DNA of 38,332 bases from an uncultured Lachnospiraceae bacterium (GCA_910586405.1 CAJUII010000001.1:1-38332), one strand, 5' to 3'; shown: positions 25,765 through 35,435, counted from the first letter of the stretch. The notes: generated by a model from the sequence alone, not told the origin. Numbers and translations: made by a program.

Positions 25765-26604
25765 ATGAAAGAGTATATCAAGTGTCTGAGACCGCATCAC
25801 TGGATCAAAAATATATTGGTATTTCTGCCGGTTATTTTCAATCGTTCGCTGTTTGACGGGGAGCTTGCCATCAAGGCGGTGGTTGGTATTGCGGCATTCT
25901 CGTTTGCGGCGTCCGCAATCTATATCCTGAATGATATGATGGATTATGAGAAGGACCGGGCGCATCCTGTCAAGTGCAGACGGCCAATCGCATCGGGGAA
26001 GGTTAGGAAGGAGATTGCGGCGGTGATAGGTATTGTGCTGACGCTGTTGGCGATGGCGGTCAGCTGGAAAATTGCAGGCGTGATGGCAGTTGCGATGTTG
26101 TTTTTGTATGCGGTGATCAATGTCGGCTACAGTATGGGACTAAAGAACTGTCCGATCGTGGATGTGGTCATTTTGGTCATGGGCTTTTTGCTTCGAATCT
26201 TCTATGGGTCTGCGGTGACGGGGATTGAGATTTCTAACTGGCTGTACCTTACGATCATAGCATTTGCCTTTTATTTTGGTCTGGGTAAGCGCCGCAATGA
26301 ACTTGCAGGCAGCGGCGGCAAGACGCGAAAAGTTTTGCAGTACTATAATAATAATTTTTTGGACAAAAATATGTATATGTGTGTGGCGCTGGGGATTATG
26401 TTCTACTCACTGTGGACGATTGAACACACCAGCAGATTTTTGGTATGGAGTGTTCCTATGGTGCTTGTCATCTGCATGAAGTACAGCTTGGACATCGAAG
26501 GCAGATCGGACGGTGATCCGGTGGAAGTGCTGGTGCATGATAAGGTGCTTGTCATCATGTGTCTGGTATATGGTCTGGCAGTGCTGGGGATGCTGTATTT
26601 GTAG
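25765..26604 (+). CDS. UbiA-family prenyltransferase (polyprenyl-phosphate phosphoribosyltransferase type)
   Basis: A 279-residue membrane enzyme of the UbiA superfamily. It begins with CLRPHHWIKNILVFLPVIF and has NDMMDYEKDRAHPVKCRRPI (56-75), which contains the NDxxD motif (56-60) and a further Asp at 64 for magnesium/diphosphate binding. The HPxKxxRPIASG form is characteristic of decaprenyl-phosphate phosphoribosyltransferase relatives, which transfer phosphoribose from PRPP to polyprenyl phosphate. In mycobacteria this starts the arabinan donor pathway. The second aspartate motif is less obvious here. Its place among GT-C genes suggests it makes a lipid-linked pentose donor; the partner epimerase genes are not in the window. 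Confidence 0.87.
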   Translation: MKEYIKCLRPHHWIKNILVFLPVIFNRSLFDGELAIKAVVGIAAFSFAASAIYILNDMMDYEKDRAHPVKCRRPIASGKVRKEIAAVIGIVLTLLAMAVSWKIAGVMAVAMLFLYAVINVGYSMGLKNCPIVDVVILVMGFLLRIFYGSAVTGIEISNWLYLTIIAFAFYFGLGKRRNELAGSGGKTRKVLQYYNNNFLDKNMYMCVALGIMFYSLWTIEHTSRFLVWSVPMVLVICMKYSLDIEGRSDGDPVEVLVHDKVLVIMCLVYGLAVLGMLYL

Positions 26605-26688
26605 GGAAAAGACAGGAAAAGTTGTTTCGTGCAGAGCCGTTTCGTGCGACGGTGCTGTCCATAAAAAGTGTATAAAGGATAAAAAAGA

Positions 26689-27528
26689 ATGATTATAGCA
26701 ATAAATTATGCGGATAGGCATTTTGCAAAGGCGCAGCAGTTGAATCTGCGGACGGCGCTTGCGTGGGGAGCGGACAGGACGATCGCGTATACGCCGGCGG
26801 ACATGGACGCGTCATTTCGCCGGCAAAACGAGGCGATTCTTGCCGCCGCGAAGGGAAATGGATATTATCTGTGGAAACCCTATTTTCTCAACAAGGCATA
26901 CAGAGAATTAAAGGAAGGAGATTATCTTATCTACACAGATGCAGGCTCGATCTATGTGAACAAGATTCAATATCTGATTCACTGCATGGAGCGGGAGCGA
27001 CAGGAACTTATGGTATTCTCTCTGCAAAGGGAGATGCTTGAGCGCAAGTATACGAAGCGGGATGCGTTTGTGCTAATGGGGTGCGATAATCCGCGATTTA
27101 CAGATACGCCGCAGTCTATCGGCGGTTATGTGATATTGAAGAAGTCAGACTTTGTGGAAAAATTTATTGCGGAGGATTTGAAATTTGCGCAGGATGAGCG
27201 CATAATAACAGAGCGGAAAAATACGCTGGGGTTTGATGATTATCCTGAATTTATAGCACACAGGCATGATCAGTCTGTCTGGTCGCTGATGGTCAAGAAG
27301 TATGATATCAAACGATTCCGGGATCCGTCACAGTATGGGCTGGTCAATCACTATGAGCCGGAGGTGGAACGGCGGAGCACATATCCGCAGATCATCGACT
27401 CGCACAGGATGAATGTGGGATCGCTGGGGGAGCTTCGGTGGCGCAGAAGCCATGTGGGAAGATTGGCTGCGAAGGTAAAGAATAAAGTGGTTTGGTTAAA
27501 GAAAAAGAGGGACAAACATGAGCAGTGA
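26689..27528 (+). CDS. Putative GT-A-like glycosyltransferase, unassigned family
   Basis: A 279-residue soluble protein. Visible features that suggest a small GT-A glycosyltransferase are YYLWKPYFLNKAYREL, DYLIYTDAGSIYV with a DxG-like acidic motif at about 83-88, SIGGYVILKKSDF and HRHDQSVWSLMVKKY, where similar histidine/aspartate blocks complete the active site in several sugar transferase families. I cannot assign a CAZy family. The ATG has AAAGGA about 9 bases upstream. Its end overlaps the next start by 11 bases, so the two products may work together. The C-terminal tail is strongly basic, which could hold it at the membrane. Confidence 0.72.
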   Translation: MIIAINYADRHFAKAQQLNLRTALAWGADRTIAYTPADMDASFRRQNEAILAAAKGNGYYLWKPYFLNKAYRELKEGDYLIYTDAGSIYVNKIQYLIHCMERERQELMVFSLQREMLERKYTKRDAFVLMGCDNPRFTDTPQSIGGYVILKKSDFVEKFIAEDLKFAQDERIITERKNTLGFDDYPEFIAHRHDQSVWSLMVKKYDIKRFRDPSQYGLVNHYEPEVERRSTYPQIIDSHRMNVGSLGELRWRRSHVGRLAAKVKNKVVWLKKKRDKHEQ

Positions 27529-28525
27529 ATTGCAGAAAAAGTGGATGCATTATGCAAAAAAGTGGCGGTTTCGTGACTTTTATTTCAATAAGATTCTAAG
27601 ACGGCATGGCATATTGAAATATTTCCACCGGGAGCCCGTGATGCTTCGTTATGCCCACAAGTGGGTTCTGTCAAAGAAGCAGACCAATGACTATATTTAT
27701 AACCTGATACAGTCAGACAAGCCATTTATGGTGTGCCGGTTTGGGAATACAGAGTTACAGACAGTCGTGGGAAATCTCTGGGTAAAGATCATGGGGCACT
27801 CCGCTGAGGCGGATGCCTATCTTGACAAATGGTATACAAGGCTGGGCAAGGATTCCGGCTTCTTTCCAGTGGAGGAACAATACCTTGACCAGTTTACAGA
27901 ATGCATATTGGATGCCTATCGGCAGGCGGATTTGCTGGCGATGTGGCACCTGAATATGGAGGACTTCGTGATCGATGAATACAAGCCGGATGTGGATATC
28001 ACATACCTGTTTCATTTGGAGCCGTGGCTGGCTAATTGCAGACCGTGGTCGGCAGCACTTCGGGAAAAAAAGGTGCTGGTCATTCATCCGTTCGAAGATA
28101 CGATACAGGCGCAGTATAAAAAGCGGGAATTGTTATTTCCGGGAACTGAGATTCTGCCCGCGTTTGAGCTTAGGACGCTCAAAGCGGTCCAGACACTGTG
28201 CGGGGAGCGGGACGAGCGCTTTGACAACTGGTTTGAGGCATTGGAATACATGTACAGGGAGGCGCTCAAAATTGATTTTGACGTTGCAATCATTGGATGC
28301 GGTGCTTATGGAATGCCGCTTGCGGCAAAGTTAAAGCAGGCGGGAAAGCAGACAATTCATTTAGGCGGGGCGACGCAATTGCTGTTTGGCATTAAAGGAC
28401 GGCGCTGGGAGGAAAATTACCCGTCGAAGATTGCGAGCTGTTTCAATGATGCGTGGGTCTATCCGCTGGATTCAGAGAAGCCCAAAAACGGCGGAACCGT
28501 GGAGCAGGGGTGCTACTGGAAATAG
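27518..28525 (+). CDS. Putative GT-D-like glycosyltransferase
   Basis: A 335-residue cytoplasmic protein. The segment DKPFMVCRFGNTELQTVVGN resembles the RFGxGE block of GT-D fold glycosyltransferases. A late IGCGAYGMPLAAKLKQAGKQ with LGGATQLLFGIKGRRW is typical of uncharacterised capsule-locus proteins of this group. The middle has HLEPWLANCRPWSAALREKKVLVIHPFEDTI, suggesting a Rossmann-like second half. The start overlaps the preceding GT-A-like gene by 11 bases. Sugar and acceptor are unknown. A role in completing a repeat unit is the simplest reading, but assignment to GT-D is from motif memory only. Confidence 0.7.
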   Translation: MSSELQKKWMHYAKKWRFRDFYFNKILRRHGILKYFHREPVMLRYAHKWVLSKKQTNDYIYNLIQSDKPFMVCRFGNTELQTVVGNLWVKIMGHSAEADAYLDKWYTRLGKDSGFFPVEEQYLDQFTECILDAYRQADLLAMWHLNMEDFVIDEYKPDVDITYLFHLEPWLANCRPWSAALREKKVLVIHPFEDTIQAQYKKRELLFPGTEILPAFELRTLKAVQTLCGERDERFDNWFEALEYMYREALKIDFDVAIIGCGAYGMPLAAKLKQAGKQTIHLGGATQLLFGIKGRRWEENYPSKIASCFNDAWVYPLDSEKPKNGGTVEQGCYWK

Positions 28526-28540
28526 GTGGAGGGTAAATCA

Positions 28541-30724
28541 ATGACGAATTTGCAGATAAAAACGTATGCGAAAAAGATGCTGGTAATTTTGATACTTTTG
28601 TTGCTGGTGTCATTCAACAAGGATTTGTCGGAACCGATTTCATTTACGGGTGACAGCGGATTTCTGGTACAGCATACGGGAGAGGTACAGGAAGAAATTT
28701 ACAGCAAAATGCTGATACTTGAAGAGGGAAATTATCAGATCAAACTTGCTTACACATCAAGTGAGGAGGGAAACGCCCTTTGGATCAGGAATCATGACAT
28801 ACAGATAGACAGTGCAGAGATTCCTGTCGGAGAGGGAGAACTTTCCTATGATCTGCGCATTGATGAACCGACACCGGAATTGCAGGTGTCGGTTCATTAT
28901 GCGGGAAAGGGATATCTTGAACTGAAATCGGTTGAGCTGACAGCAGCACAACCGTGGTATCGTGATAACTGGGTCAGGGTGATGCTGGTTCTGGTGGCAG
29001 CGCTCGTGCTGCTTCTGATGGATGTCTTGGTGCGCACCAAAAGATTGTCGGAGCGCATGTCGTTTGAAGTGTATGTGATCTTGGGTATTGCGGTATTGTC
29101 ATCTAGTTTCCTGCTCAATAAGAACAGTGTAGGCCATGGAGATGACCTCGCCTATCATCTGACCCGGATCGAAGGCATTGCGCAGGGGCTGCGGGACAGA
29201 CAGTTTCCGGTGAGAATCTATCCTGATATGCTCTCGGGAAATGGTTATCTCAACGCAATGTATCCGAGTCTGTTTTTGTATATTCCGGCTGTTTTCAGAC
29301 TGCTGGGCGTGAGTTATGTCGTCAGCTATAAGCTGTTTTTGATTTTCATCAACTTTGCGACAGCGTTTGCGATGTATGCTTCTATCAAGTGTTTTACAAA
29401 ATCGGAGCGTGCGGTAGTGTTGGGGACAGTGCTCTATGTCTTTGCGCGCTACAGGCTCAATAACATGCTTGTGCGCGGGGCGCTGGGAGAGACGCTCGCC
29501 ATGATTTTTCTGCCGCTGGTGATCGCGGGTGTGTGGCAGATTGCTGCGGGAAATCAGAAGAAGTGGTGGATTCTCGTGATCGGGGCAACGGGTGTGATTC
29601 AGAGCCATGTACTCAGCACAGTGGTCTACGCGGTACTTGCTGTCGTGCTGCTCGGCACCTGCGCAGGAAAGATTGTGCGTGAAAAAAGATATGTGGAGCT
29701 TGCGAGGGCGGCGGGTGTGACGCTCCTGCTCAATCTAGGGTTTCTGGTACCTTTTTTGACGTATTATATCAAGGGAAATCTAAATCTTGGAGCACTGACA
29801 GAGACGTTTGCATACTGGGTTGAGAGCCTGAATCCTGCGTATCTGTTTGGTATTTTTCGGATAACAGAGGATGATGCGGGATTTGTGCGGGATTTTGCAC
29901 TGCATCTGCCAATATTATGTCTGTTTGGTATTTGTCTGGTATATAGCGCACAGAATCGGTCGGTCAGATCGGAGAGAGACTGCTTTCTGCGCAGGCTTTT
30001 TGTGGTGGCATGTGTGTTGTTGTTCATGACGACAAACTGGTTTCCGTATGAAAAGATTCATCATGTGGCGTTTTTGGACAGCCTGTTCTCTATGATTCAG
30101 TTTCCGTGGCGTTTTGAGGGGCCTGCGATCGGCATTCTCGCGATAACCGGCTCTGTGTGGCTGACGGAATATCAAAGCATAGAACGATATAGCAATGCGA
30201 TTGTGGTCGCGTTGATCGCCATGGTCTTGATCGATGTATCCCATTGGAATTTGCAGTGGAATCAGAGTATCACAAGCGCGGGGACAGACGAGGACAGGAT
30301 TTGTGCGGACATTATACACTGTACAGAGGAGTATATGGTGAAGGGAGATGGTACATTCTATGGGGGGTACATTGTTTCCGATGATCAGGTGACAGTGCAG
30401 GCGTATGAGAAGGATGGGCTTCGGATTGATATGATGTACAAGGTGACGCCGGGAGAACACTGGATTGATCTGCCGCTGATGCACTATATTGGCTATTCGG
30501 TCACGAATGAAAACGGAGAGGAGTACACGGTCATGACAGGGAATGCTGGCAATATCAGGGTTCTGCTTGACAACAGCGAATGGCAGGAGCTACATATAAA
30601 ATATAAAGAGCCTGTTTTGTTTCGGATTGCAGTGTTGATCTCGTCAGGGATGCTTTTATTGGCAGTCGTGACAGCTTTTCGAAGAAGGGGTTCTGGTCTG
30701 TTATGGGGTGTGAGGCATGGATAG
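28541..30724 (+). CDS. PTPS-related / GT-C-type membrane glycosyltransferase-like protein
   Basis: A 727-residue polytopic protein resembling the membrane domain called 6-pyruvoyl-tetrahydropterin synthase-related, a GT-C relative. After an N-terminal helix comes an extracellular beta-rich region (about 30-140), then a helix near 145-165. The next helix is followed by VGHGDDLAYHLTRIEGIAQGL with an Asp pair at about 201-202, the expected catalytic loop. LRDRQFPVRIYPDM and about ten more helices follow. ATG 28541 is chosen for GGAGGG about 7 bases upstream; an in-frame GTG at 28526 directly follows the previous stop. The 3' end overlaps the next gene by 8 bases. It probably transfers a lipid-linked sugar on the outer face. 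Confidence 0.83.
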   Translation: MTNLQIKTYAKKMLVILILLLLVSFNKDLSEPISFTGDSGFLVQHTGEVQEEIYSKMLILEEGNYQIKLAYTSSEEGNALWIRNHDIQIDSAEIPVGEGELSYDLRIDEPTPELQVSVHYAGKGYLELKSVELTAAQPWYRDNWVRVMLVLVAALVLLLMDVLVRTKRLSERMSFEVYVILGIAVLSSSFLLNKNSVGHGDDLAYHLTRIEGIAQGLRDRQFPVRIYPDMLSGNGYLNAMYPSLFLYIPAVFRLLGVSYVVSYKLFLIFINFATAFAMYASIKCFTKSERAVVLGTVLYVFARYRLNNMLVRGALGETLAMIFLPLVIAGVWQIAAGNQKKWWILVIGATGVIQSHVLSTVVYAVLAVVLLGTCAGKIVREKRYVELARAAGVTLLLNLGFLVPFLTYYIKGNLNLGALTETFAYWVESLNPAYLFGIFRITEDDAGFVRDFALHLPILCLFGICLVYSAQNRSVRSERDCFLRRLFVVACVLLFMTTNWFPYEKIHHVAFLDSLFSMIQFPWRFEGPAIGILAITGSVWLTEYQSIERYSNAIVVALIAMVLIDVSHWNLQWNQSITSAGTDEDRICADIIHCTEEYMVKGDGTFYGGYIVSDDQVTVQAYEKDGLRIDMMYKVTPGEHWIDLPLMHYIGYSVTNENGEEYTVMTGNAGNIRVLLDNSEWQELHIKYKEPVLFRIAVLISSGMLLLAVVTAFRRRGSGLLWGVRHG

Positions 30725-32714
30725 AAGCGATAAACAGATTCCGGTTTGGATGTTTTGTGCGGTGGCGTGCGCAGCGCTGCTTGTTCATTTGTATCAAATC
30801 GCAGCGATTCCAAACGGCATTCATGTTGACGAGATGGGAATGGGATATGATGCATGGTGTCTGGCTCATTTTGGCGTGGACAGGTATTTGAAGGAATATC
30901 CAGTGTATCTCATGAACTTTGGCGGTGGTCAGAGCGCATTGTACGCGTATCTGTGCATACCATTTGTCAAATGGTTCGGGCTTTCCGCAGTGGCAGTACG
31001 GCTTCCGGGAATACTCTTGTATATGGTCTCTCTCTTTTGCGGGGCAGGCATTTTTATGCTGGATACAGACGACAGGGCGCGCTGCAAGGCACTGGCTGGA
31101 ATGGTCATGATGACGGTGTTCCCTGCGTTTATCATGTTGTTTCGGATTGGCATGGACTGTAATCTGATGCTTGCGATGTCTGTTATTTTTCTGTACTTGA
31201 TGGCGAGGGCGGTCAAGGTGCAGCGGACAGCGGCTTTTGCGGCAGCGGGCATGGCGGGCGGCGTGCTGTTGTACACGTATGTGATTTCTTATGTGGTCAT
31301 GCCCATATTTATGGTGCTGATGCTTTTGTATTTAGTTGCTATAAGACATATTCGCATCAAGCATTTGATGATATTTGGGCTTGTGCTGGCGGTTCTGGCG
31401 GCACCGCTGATTGCTGTGCAGGTGATCAATATGTTTGATCTGCCGGAGTTTCAGGTGGGCCCATTCACGATTACACGGCTTTTTCAATATCGAAGCGGAG
31501 AGATTGGACTTGGGCATCTGAGCATTCAATCTGTGAAGGATGCGTTGATGAGTATCTTTTTGTTTGATGGGCTTCGATATAATACATTGATACCATTTGG
31601 CACAGTGTACTATATTTCGCTTCCGTTTATTGGGATTGGCTTTGTGAAATGTATGCGGGATTTCGCCGGAAGTATCCGCGAGAAGGTGTTTTGCCACAGG
31701 GCGTTGTATCCGCTCTGGCTGCTGGTTTTATTCGCAGTGGGGTGCTGTATGGAAGCAAACACAAACCGATTGAATGCGGCGTTGGCAGCGGCGCCTGTGT
31801 TGGCGGTGGAGGGCATCTGGGAAGCAATGTCATGGATTCGGGACATCAGGACACGGCGTATCGCGAAGCTGGTGACTGCCGGTGCCTACTTGATCTGTTT
31901 TGGCGTATTTTGCATATATTACTTTGGGGGAACATATGCTAAGGATACTTCAAAAATGGCGTATTTTGACTATCCGCTGGATGAGGCGGTTGCCTATGTG
32001 GAGGCGGATGCGAAGTGCAGTGCACAGACAACTTATATCAGTGCGATCAACCAGACATACATTTATTATCTGGGCGCGACGCATCTGAGTCCATATGAGT
32101 ATCATCAGGACAATGCTTTTGACAGGGAAGATCCGCTGATATATTCCAAGTGGACGGCGGGACATGGCAGATATCGCTTTGGAATGCCCGGGCAGCTGGA
32201 GTGGGATGCAAACTATATAGTGGACCACAACAATACAGCGTCGAGCAGTCTTTTGAGGGAGTCGGGTTTCACGGAGCATCCGCTGGAACACTACAGCGTG
32301 TACACGTTTGAGCTTGCGTCGTTTGAGCAGTTGGAGCCGGATACAGATGTGGAACTTGTCTGGAATGCAGGTGTGAATGCTCAGAATCAAATGACGCCAA
32401 TTCAGAGCACACAGCTAGTAAATGATGTGGAGTGTGTGGTGCTGGTAGGATGGGGATACGACCTAAAATATATGCAGCCGTGGGACAGTGTGAGCTTGCG
32501 TCTGGGCAGTGAGCGATATTATGCGGAGCCTGTGCAGCGGGAGGACATCGCAAAACAGTTGGGCAATGAGGCGCTGCTTGAGAGTGGATTGTTGTTCATC
32601 CTACCCAAAGCGGCGTTTGACGGGCAGACGAGTGCTGAGCTGATGTTGATGGATTTTGACAATAAAGCATATGCGATGGAAAGGGTGGAGATTTTGTATG
32701 AGACTTGTAATTGA
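30717..32714 (+). CDS. PMT-like GT-C glycosyltransferase (GT39-type superfamily)
   Basis: A 665-residue polytopic protein of the dolichyl-phosphate mannose protein mannosyltransferase/ArnT-like superfamily. After the first helix comes IPNGIHVDEMGMGYDAWCLA with the acidic pair Asp38-Glu39, the GT-C catalytic motif, and YLMNFGGGQSALYAYLCIPFVKWFGLSAVAVRLPG, the usual second block. Around ten helices precede an extracellular C-terminal domain (about 420-665). Such enzymes use polyprenyl-phosphate sugars, which the GT2 enzymes in this locus could supply. ATGGATAG overlap with the preceding gene gives coupling. The acceptor, protein or glycan, cannot be told. Confidence 0.87.
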   Translation: MDRSDKQIPVWMFCAVACAALLVHLYQIAAIPNGIHVDEMGMGYDAWCLAHFGVDRYLKEYPVYLMNFGGGQSALYAYLCIPFVKWFGLSAVAVRLPGILLYMVSLFCGAGIFMLDTDDRARCKALAGMVMMTVFPAFIMLFRIGMDCNLMLAMSVIFLYLMARAVKVQRTAAFAAAGMAGGVLLYTYVISYVVMPIFMVLMLLYLVAIRHIRIKHLMIFGLVLAVLAAPLIAVQVINMFDLPEFQVGPFTITRLFQYRSGEIGLGHLSIQSVKDALMSIFLFDGLRYNTLIPFGTVYYISLPFIGIGFVKCMRDFAGSIREKVFCHRALYPLWLLVLFAVGCCMEANTNRLNAALAAAPVLAVEGIWEAMSWIRDIRTRRIAKLVTAGAYLICFGVFCIYYFGGTYAKDTSKMAYFDYPLDEAVAYVEADAKCSAQTTYISAINQTYIYYLGATHLSPYEYHQDNAFDREDPLIYSKWTAGHGRYRFGMPGQLEWDANYIVDHNNTASSSLLRESGFTEHPLEHYSVYTFELASFEQLEPDTDVELVWNAGVNAQNQMTPIQSTQLVNDVECVVLVGWGYDLKYMQPWDSVSLRLGSERYYAEPVQREDIAKQLGNEALLESGLLFILPKAAFDGQTSAELMLMDFDNKAYAMERVEILYETCN

Positions 32715-33789
32715 CTGTTTTAAGCTGGTAAAGGGCGCGGGAAAGAGCATCGGCATCTACAATCTGGCGCTGAATCTGGTGCGCGACCTCGCCGCGCACC
32801 ATCAAAAAAATACACTGATCGTCCTTGGCAACCCGCTGAATAAAAAGGATTTTGACATGTCGGGGCTTCGGTTTATCGAGGTGAAAAACAAAAATCCGCT
32901 GAATAAACTCACTTGTATTTTATGGGAGTTGTTTGAGGTGAGTTTTTATGCCAGAAAGCTAAAGGCTGACAGGGTGCTCTTTCCCAGAGGCTATGCGCCG
33001 ATGCTGCATCTGACAAAAACGAGTGTGATAATCCATGATATGATACCGTTTTACTATCATGAACAGTATCCCGGATATTTTAACCGATTAGAGAATTTCT
33101 ATATCATGTGGCGGCTGAAGGCCTCCGCCCGCAGTGCAGATGAGGTGATTGCGATCTCAGAGGCGTCGAAGCGGGATATTATGCGGTATTCCAAAGTGTC
33201 GCCGGAGAAGATAACAGTCATCTACAATGGGCATACCGCGATATCCTGTCCGAAGGGGGAGAATGCGGACGGCGGGTATATCATCGCCAATACCTCAGCG
33301 CTGCCGCACAAGAATGCGGCGGGCATCGTGAAAAGCTATGAGCGGTACTGTCAGATGACGGACAAGCCGCTGCCGCTCACGATTGTGGGCATCGAGTGCA
33401 TAGACCAGTTTGTCAGCGGCTGTAAGGTGTCTGACCAAATCACCTGCATTCGGTATATTGAGAGCAACGAAGCGTTTCATAAACTGATTCATGAGGCAAG
33501 GCTGTTTGTGTTCCTGCCCTTTATAGAAGGGTTTGGCTTCCCGCCCATCGAGGCGATGCAGCTTGAGACGCCGGTGCTCTGCTCAGACACAAGCTCTCTG
33601 CCGGAGGTTGTTGGCGATGCCGCCGTCTGCGTCAATCCAGAGGATACTGAGAAAGCGGCGCAGGCGATTTTGAAGCTGGCAGAAGATGACGGGCTTCGCA
33701 GACAGCTTCAGGAGAGAGGACGTGAGAATGTGAAGCGCTTTTCATGGGAAGAGACCGGAGAACAGTACCGGAAGGTTTTATTTCGATAA
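32698..33789 (+). CDS. GT4 family glycosyltransferase
   Basis: A 363-residue GT-B enzyme. The N-terminal half has DCFKLVKGAGKSIGIYNLALNL (acceptor-side loop) and VIIHDMIPFYYHEQYPGYF. The C-terminal half has VIYNGHT, NTSALPHKNAAGIVKSYERY, the conserved FVFLPFIEGFGFPPIEAM with EX7E-type glutamates, and TPVLCSDTSSLPEVVGDAA. This is the mannosyl/rhamnosyltransferase-like GT4 group. ATG 32698 lies inside the end of the previous gene (17-base overlap) with GGTGGAG upstream. An earlier in-frame ATG at 32656 would add 14 residues that lie before the conserved start. Cytoplasmic; sugar unknown. Confidence 0.92.
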   Translation: MRLVIDCFKLVKGAGKSIGIYNLALNLVRDLAAHHQKNTLIVLGNPLNKKDFDMSGLRFIEVKNKNPLNKLTCILWELFEVSFYARKLKADRVLFPRGYAPMLHLTKTSVIIHDMIPFYYHEQYPGYFNRLENFYIMWRLKASARSADEVIAISEASKRDIMRYSKVSPEKITVIYNGHTAISCPKGENADGGYIIANTSALPHKNAAGIVKSYERYCQMTDKPLPLTIVGIECIDQFVSGCKVSDQITCIRYIESNEAFHKLIHEARLFVFLPFIEGFGFPPIEAMQLETPVLCSDTSSLPEVVGDAAVCVNPEDTEKAAQAILKLAEDDGLRRQLQERGRENVKRFSWEETGEQYRKVLFR

Positions 33790-33807
33790 AAAGGGAGGAT
33801 TTGGCGG

Positions 33808-35379
33808 ATGAAATATGATGTATTGGCGCAGCTTTGTAAGCGGATTCCAAGACATATCAGGCAGTGCTTTGTATCAGGTATGGTGACAGGACTTGTCACC
33901 CATTTTTATATGCTGGCAAACAAGCTGACCAACTGGGACGACATCAATAATTTAAACCGTCCGGGAAGCGGGGATTATCTCGGGCGCTGGTTTTTAAAGT
34001 ATATTCACAAGCTTGGGAGTATTTACAGTATACCCGCGGTGCATGGCTTTCTGCTGATCCTCCTGCTTTCGCTGTCCGCATGTCTGATACTGGAGATTTT
34101 GCAGATCAGGAGCACGACGGGGGCGATTCTGGCGCCTGCCCTGATGCTGACGTTTCCAAGTGTTGTCAGCACCATGACGTTTATGTTTATGGCGCACACT
34201 TCGGGGCTTGGCATCTTTATGGTGTGTCTGGCGGTCTATCTGCTGCGGCGTTACAAGTTTGGCTGGCTGCCCTGCATCGTTTTACTCATCTGTGTGCTTG
34301 GGACCTATCAAAGTTATATCAGCTTTGCCATCACCTTAATGCTGATGGGAATGATTGTCGATTTAATTCGTGGAAAAAAGTTTCCTGAGATGCTCAAAAA
34401 GGGAATTGTCTGCGTTGCGGTGCTCGGCGTGGGTGTCTTGGTTTACATGTGGCTTTCCCATGTCATTTATCCGAACATAGACAATGAGACGTATGGCGGC
34501 GTCGGCAATATGGGAAAAATCGCCATCGGAGAGATGCCGAGGCTGATCGCGCGGTGCTATAAGCGCTTTTTTGAATATTTCCTGTGGAAGCCGTTTGCAT
34601 TTGTGACAAAGACTGCCAAAGCCACCAATCAGATCACCTGCGCGCTCGCGGTGGTGTTGTTTGCCGTGGTGACAATACAGCGCAGACTCTACCGTGATGT
34701 CCTGTCTTTTGGCCTTCTGGCGCTGTACTGCTTCTTTGTGCCGCTTGCCGCCGCCTTTATCTATTTTATGGCGCCGGAGGTGGATTACTCGATGCTCATG
34801 CTCTATGCGTATGTCCTTGTCTTTGTCATGGTGCTGGCGCTTTTGGAATGCTGTGTGCAGGACTGGGAGCAGGCGGACCAGAAGGCAGGGTGGCAGCGGC
34901 ATGCACAGTCCGGGCTTGCGCTGCTGGTGGTGGTGACGCTGTCGGTGAGCAGCTACAGTGACTATCTGCTTGCGAACAAGGCGTATCTTAGGACAGACAT
35001 CGCGACAGAGCGCGTGAAGGCGTATTTTAACCGTGTGCTTGTGATGGCGCAGGCGCAGGAGGGATTTCTGCCCGGCGACGCGGTGACGATTCTTGGCGAG
35101 TTTTATTATAAGGATAATCCAAGCAGCGTGGAGTTGGATGTGCTGGACGCGAACAGTCTGCGTTCTTTGTCGGGCGTGGCGCTGGAGAACGGGCTGATCA
35201 CATCGGGCGTGCGCGATAATTTTATCCGAACGTTTCTGGGATACGAGCTGGCGAAGCTGGACTGGGACGAGAAGTGCGCATTGATGGAGACCGAGGAATA
35301 CAAGGCGATGAAGATTTATCCGCAGGAGGGATGCGTGCAGAAGATACAGGACGTATGGGTGGTGAAAATGTGTGAGTAA
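33808..35379 (+). CDS. GtrII-like glucosyltransferase-domain membrane protein
   Basis: A 523-residue polytopic protein of the GtrII-type glucosyl transferase family (Glucos_trans_II), which moves a sugar from polyprenyl phosphate to an outer glycan. Early motifs are ANKLTNWDDINNLNRPGSGDYLGRWFL, with Asp44-Asp45 in the first external loop, and LTFPSVVSTMTFMFMAHTSGLGIFM, characteristic of the family. About ten helices are followed by a short extracellular C-terminal domain (about 400-523). AAGGGAGG lies 9 bases before the ATG. This is the last gene before the CotH unit, with a 164-base spacer after it. In phages and Shigella, GtrII works with a GtrB-type GT2; two such GT2 genes are present here. 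Confidence 0.88.
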   Translation: MKYDVLAQLCKRIPRHIRQCFVSGMVTGLVTHFYMLANKLTNWDDINNLNRPGSGDYLGRWFLKYIHKLGSIYSIPAVHGFLLILLLSLSACLILEILQIRSTTGAILAPALMLTFPSVVSTMTFMFMAHTSGLGIFMVCLAVYLLRRYKFGWLPCIVLLICVLGTYQSYISFAITLMLMGMIVDLIRGKKFPEMLKKGIVCVAVLGVGVLVYMWLSHVIYPNIDNETYGGVGNMGKIAIGEMPRLIARCYKRFFEYFLWKPFAFVTKTAKATNQITCALAVVLFAVVTIQRRLYRDVLSFGLLALYCFFVPLAAAFIYFMAPEVDYSMLMLYAYVLVFVMVLALLECCVQDWEQADQKAGWQRHAQSGLALLVVVTLSVSSYSDYLLANKAYLRTDIATERVKAYFNRVLVMAQAQEGFLPGDAVTILGEFYYKDNPSSVELDVLDANSLRSLSGVALENGLITSGVRDNFIRTFLGYELAKLDWDEKCALMETEEYKAMKIYPQEGCVQKIQDVWVVKMCE

Positions 35380-35435
35380 ATCCGATTAAATTCCGCAGCT
35401 TCAACACATAATATATTAAAAAAGTATAAAGTTTA

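Noticed and set aside
26624..26647. Direct repeat GTTTCGTGC, two copies 15 bases apart, before the GT-A-like gene
   Set aside because: Only two 9-base copies with no link to a promoter; likely chance or replication slippage.
29915..30484. Minus-strand open frame of 189 codons opposite the PTPS-related gene
   Set aside because: No motif, low-complexity His/Arg-rich composition typical of antisense translation, and a solid gene on the other strand.
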